Part shown: positions 5,996 to 6,018 of the stretch, piece by piece
Numbering within the stretch: position 1 is the stretch's first letter
Layout of the letters: every line of letters starts with the position of its first letter
NCBI GenBank assembly: GCA_944329545.1
Contig: CALVIK010000005.1
Location: 1 to 6,018 of the forward strand
Direction of reading: 5' to 3'
Length of the DNA: 6,018 nt
From: an uncultured Bacilli bacterium
GTDB taxonomy: Bacteria > Bacillota_I > Bacilli_A > RF39 > UBA660
Notes under the pieces: model-generated
What the model saw: only the letters and a program-made list of their open reading frames with translations
Told to the model about the DNA's origin: nothing
Database searches by the model: none
Made by a program: the position numbers and the translations under genes

Positions 5996-6018
5996 CTACA
6001 ATTTACTGTAATAAATTC

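Larger units (their letters stand above)
5699..6018. other. Gene-free region upstream of the R-M operon
   Basis: I find no coding region, tRNA or rRNA in this stretch of about 320 bases. It contains three terminator-like hairpins (two minus, one plus), the tandem 11-bp repeat and the AT-rich probable promoter of the R-M operon. Short minus-strand frames near the right edge are too short to call. Dense hairpins plus repeats are common at joins between gene modules, so this may be the edge of the defence cassette; that is inference. Confidence 0.6.

Noticed and set aside
5992..6018. Minus-strand frame entering from the right edge and ending in TAG (last few codons of a possible upstream gene)
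   Set aside because: Only eight codons are visible and all three frames close within 30 nt. Nothing distinguishes a real gene end from chance, although the following hairpin makes one possible.
1..6018. CRISPR array, tRNA, rRNA or insertion sequence
   Set aside because: No regularly spaced repeat array, no cloverleaf-like segment, and no transposase frame or terminal inverted repeats were found.
1..6018. Mycoplasma-type genetic code (TGA as Trp)
   Set aside because: Tryptophans in the three genes use TGG and the two complete genes end in TAA. No in-frame TGA was met.

Overview
This 6-kb window is AT-rich (well under one third G+C by eye). All three genes I can support lie on the minus strand, use ATG starts and follow AG-rich Shine-Dalgarno (SD) sites. 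TGG serves as the tryptophan codon, so nothing suggests a recoded TGA. Base composition, SD sites, promoters and U-tailed hairpin terminators fit a low-GC Bacillota (Firmicutes) genome or an element living in one. The exact lineage cannot be fixed from this sequence.

Layout in the direction of transcription, from high to low coordinates. Positions 5686-6018 hold no gene I can support. They carry several hairpins, three of them terminator-like, and a tandem 11-bp direct repeat. Next comes a two-gene operon: an HNH-family restriction endonuclease (5685-4933), then a complete DNA cytosine-C5 methyltransferase (4930-3821). The genes are 2 nt apart, and the methyltransferase SD lies inside the last codons of the endonuclease gene. 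A hairpin with a U-rich tail (3764-3797) follows the methyltransferase. After a short gap with a good sigma-A-type promoter, a very long third gene starts at about 3638 and runs off the left edge. Its first 1212 codons are open. They encode a STAND-type P-loop NTPase followed by a long array of TPR-like helical repeats.

The first two genes form a Type II restriction-modification (R-M) system: the endonuclease cuts unmodified DNA and the methyltransferase protects the host copies of the site. The third gene appears to be a separate transcription unit. STAND NTPases with repeat sensors often occur in phage-defence islands, so the simplest reading is a small defence locus of R-M plus a STAND ATPase. 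The defence role of the STAND protein is inferred from architecture and neighbourhood. Its C-terminus, where any effector domain would have to be, is outside the window. It is the least explained component and the best candidate for something undescribed.
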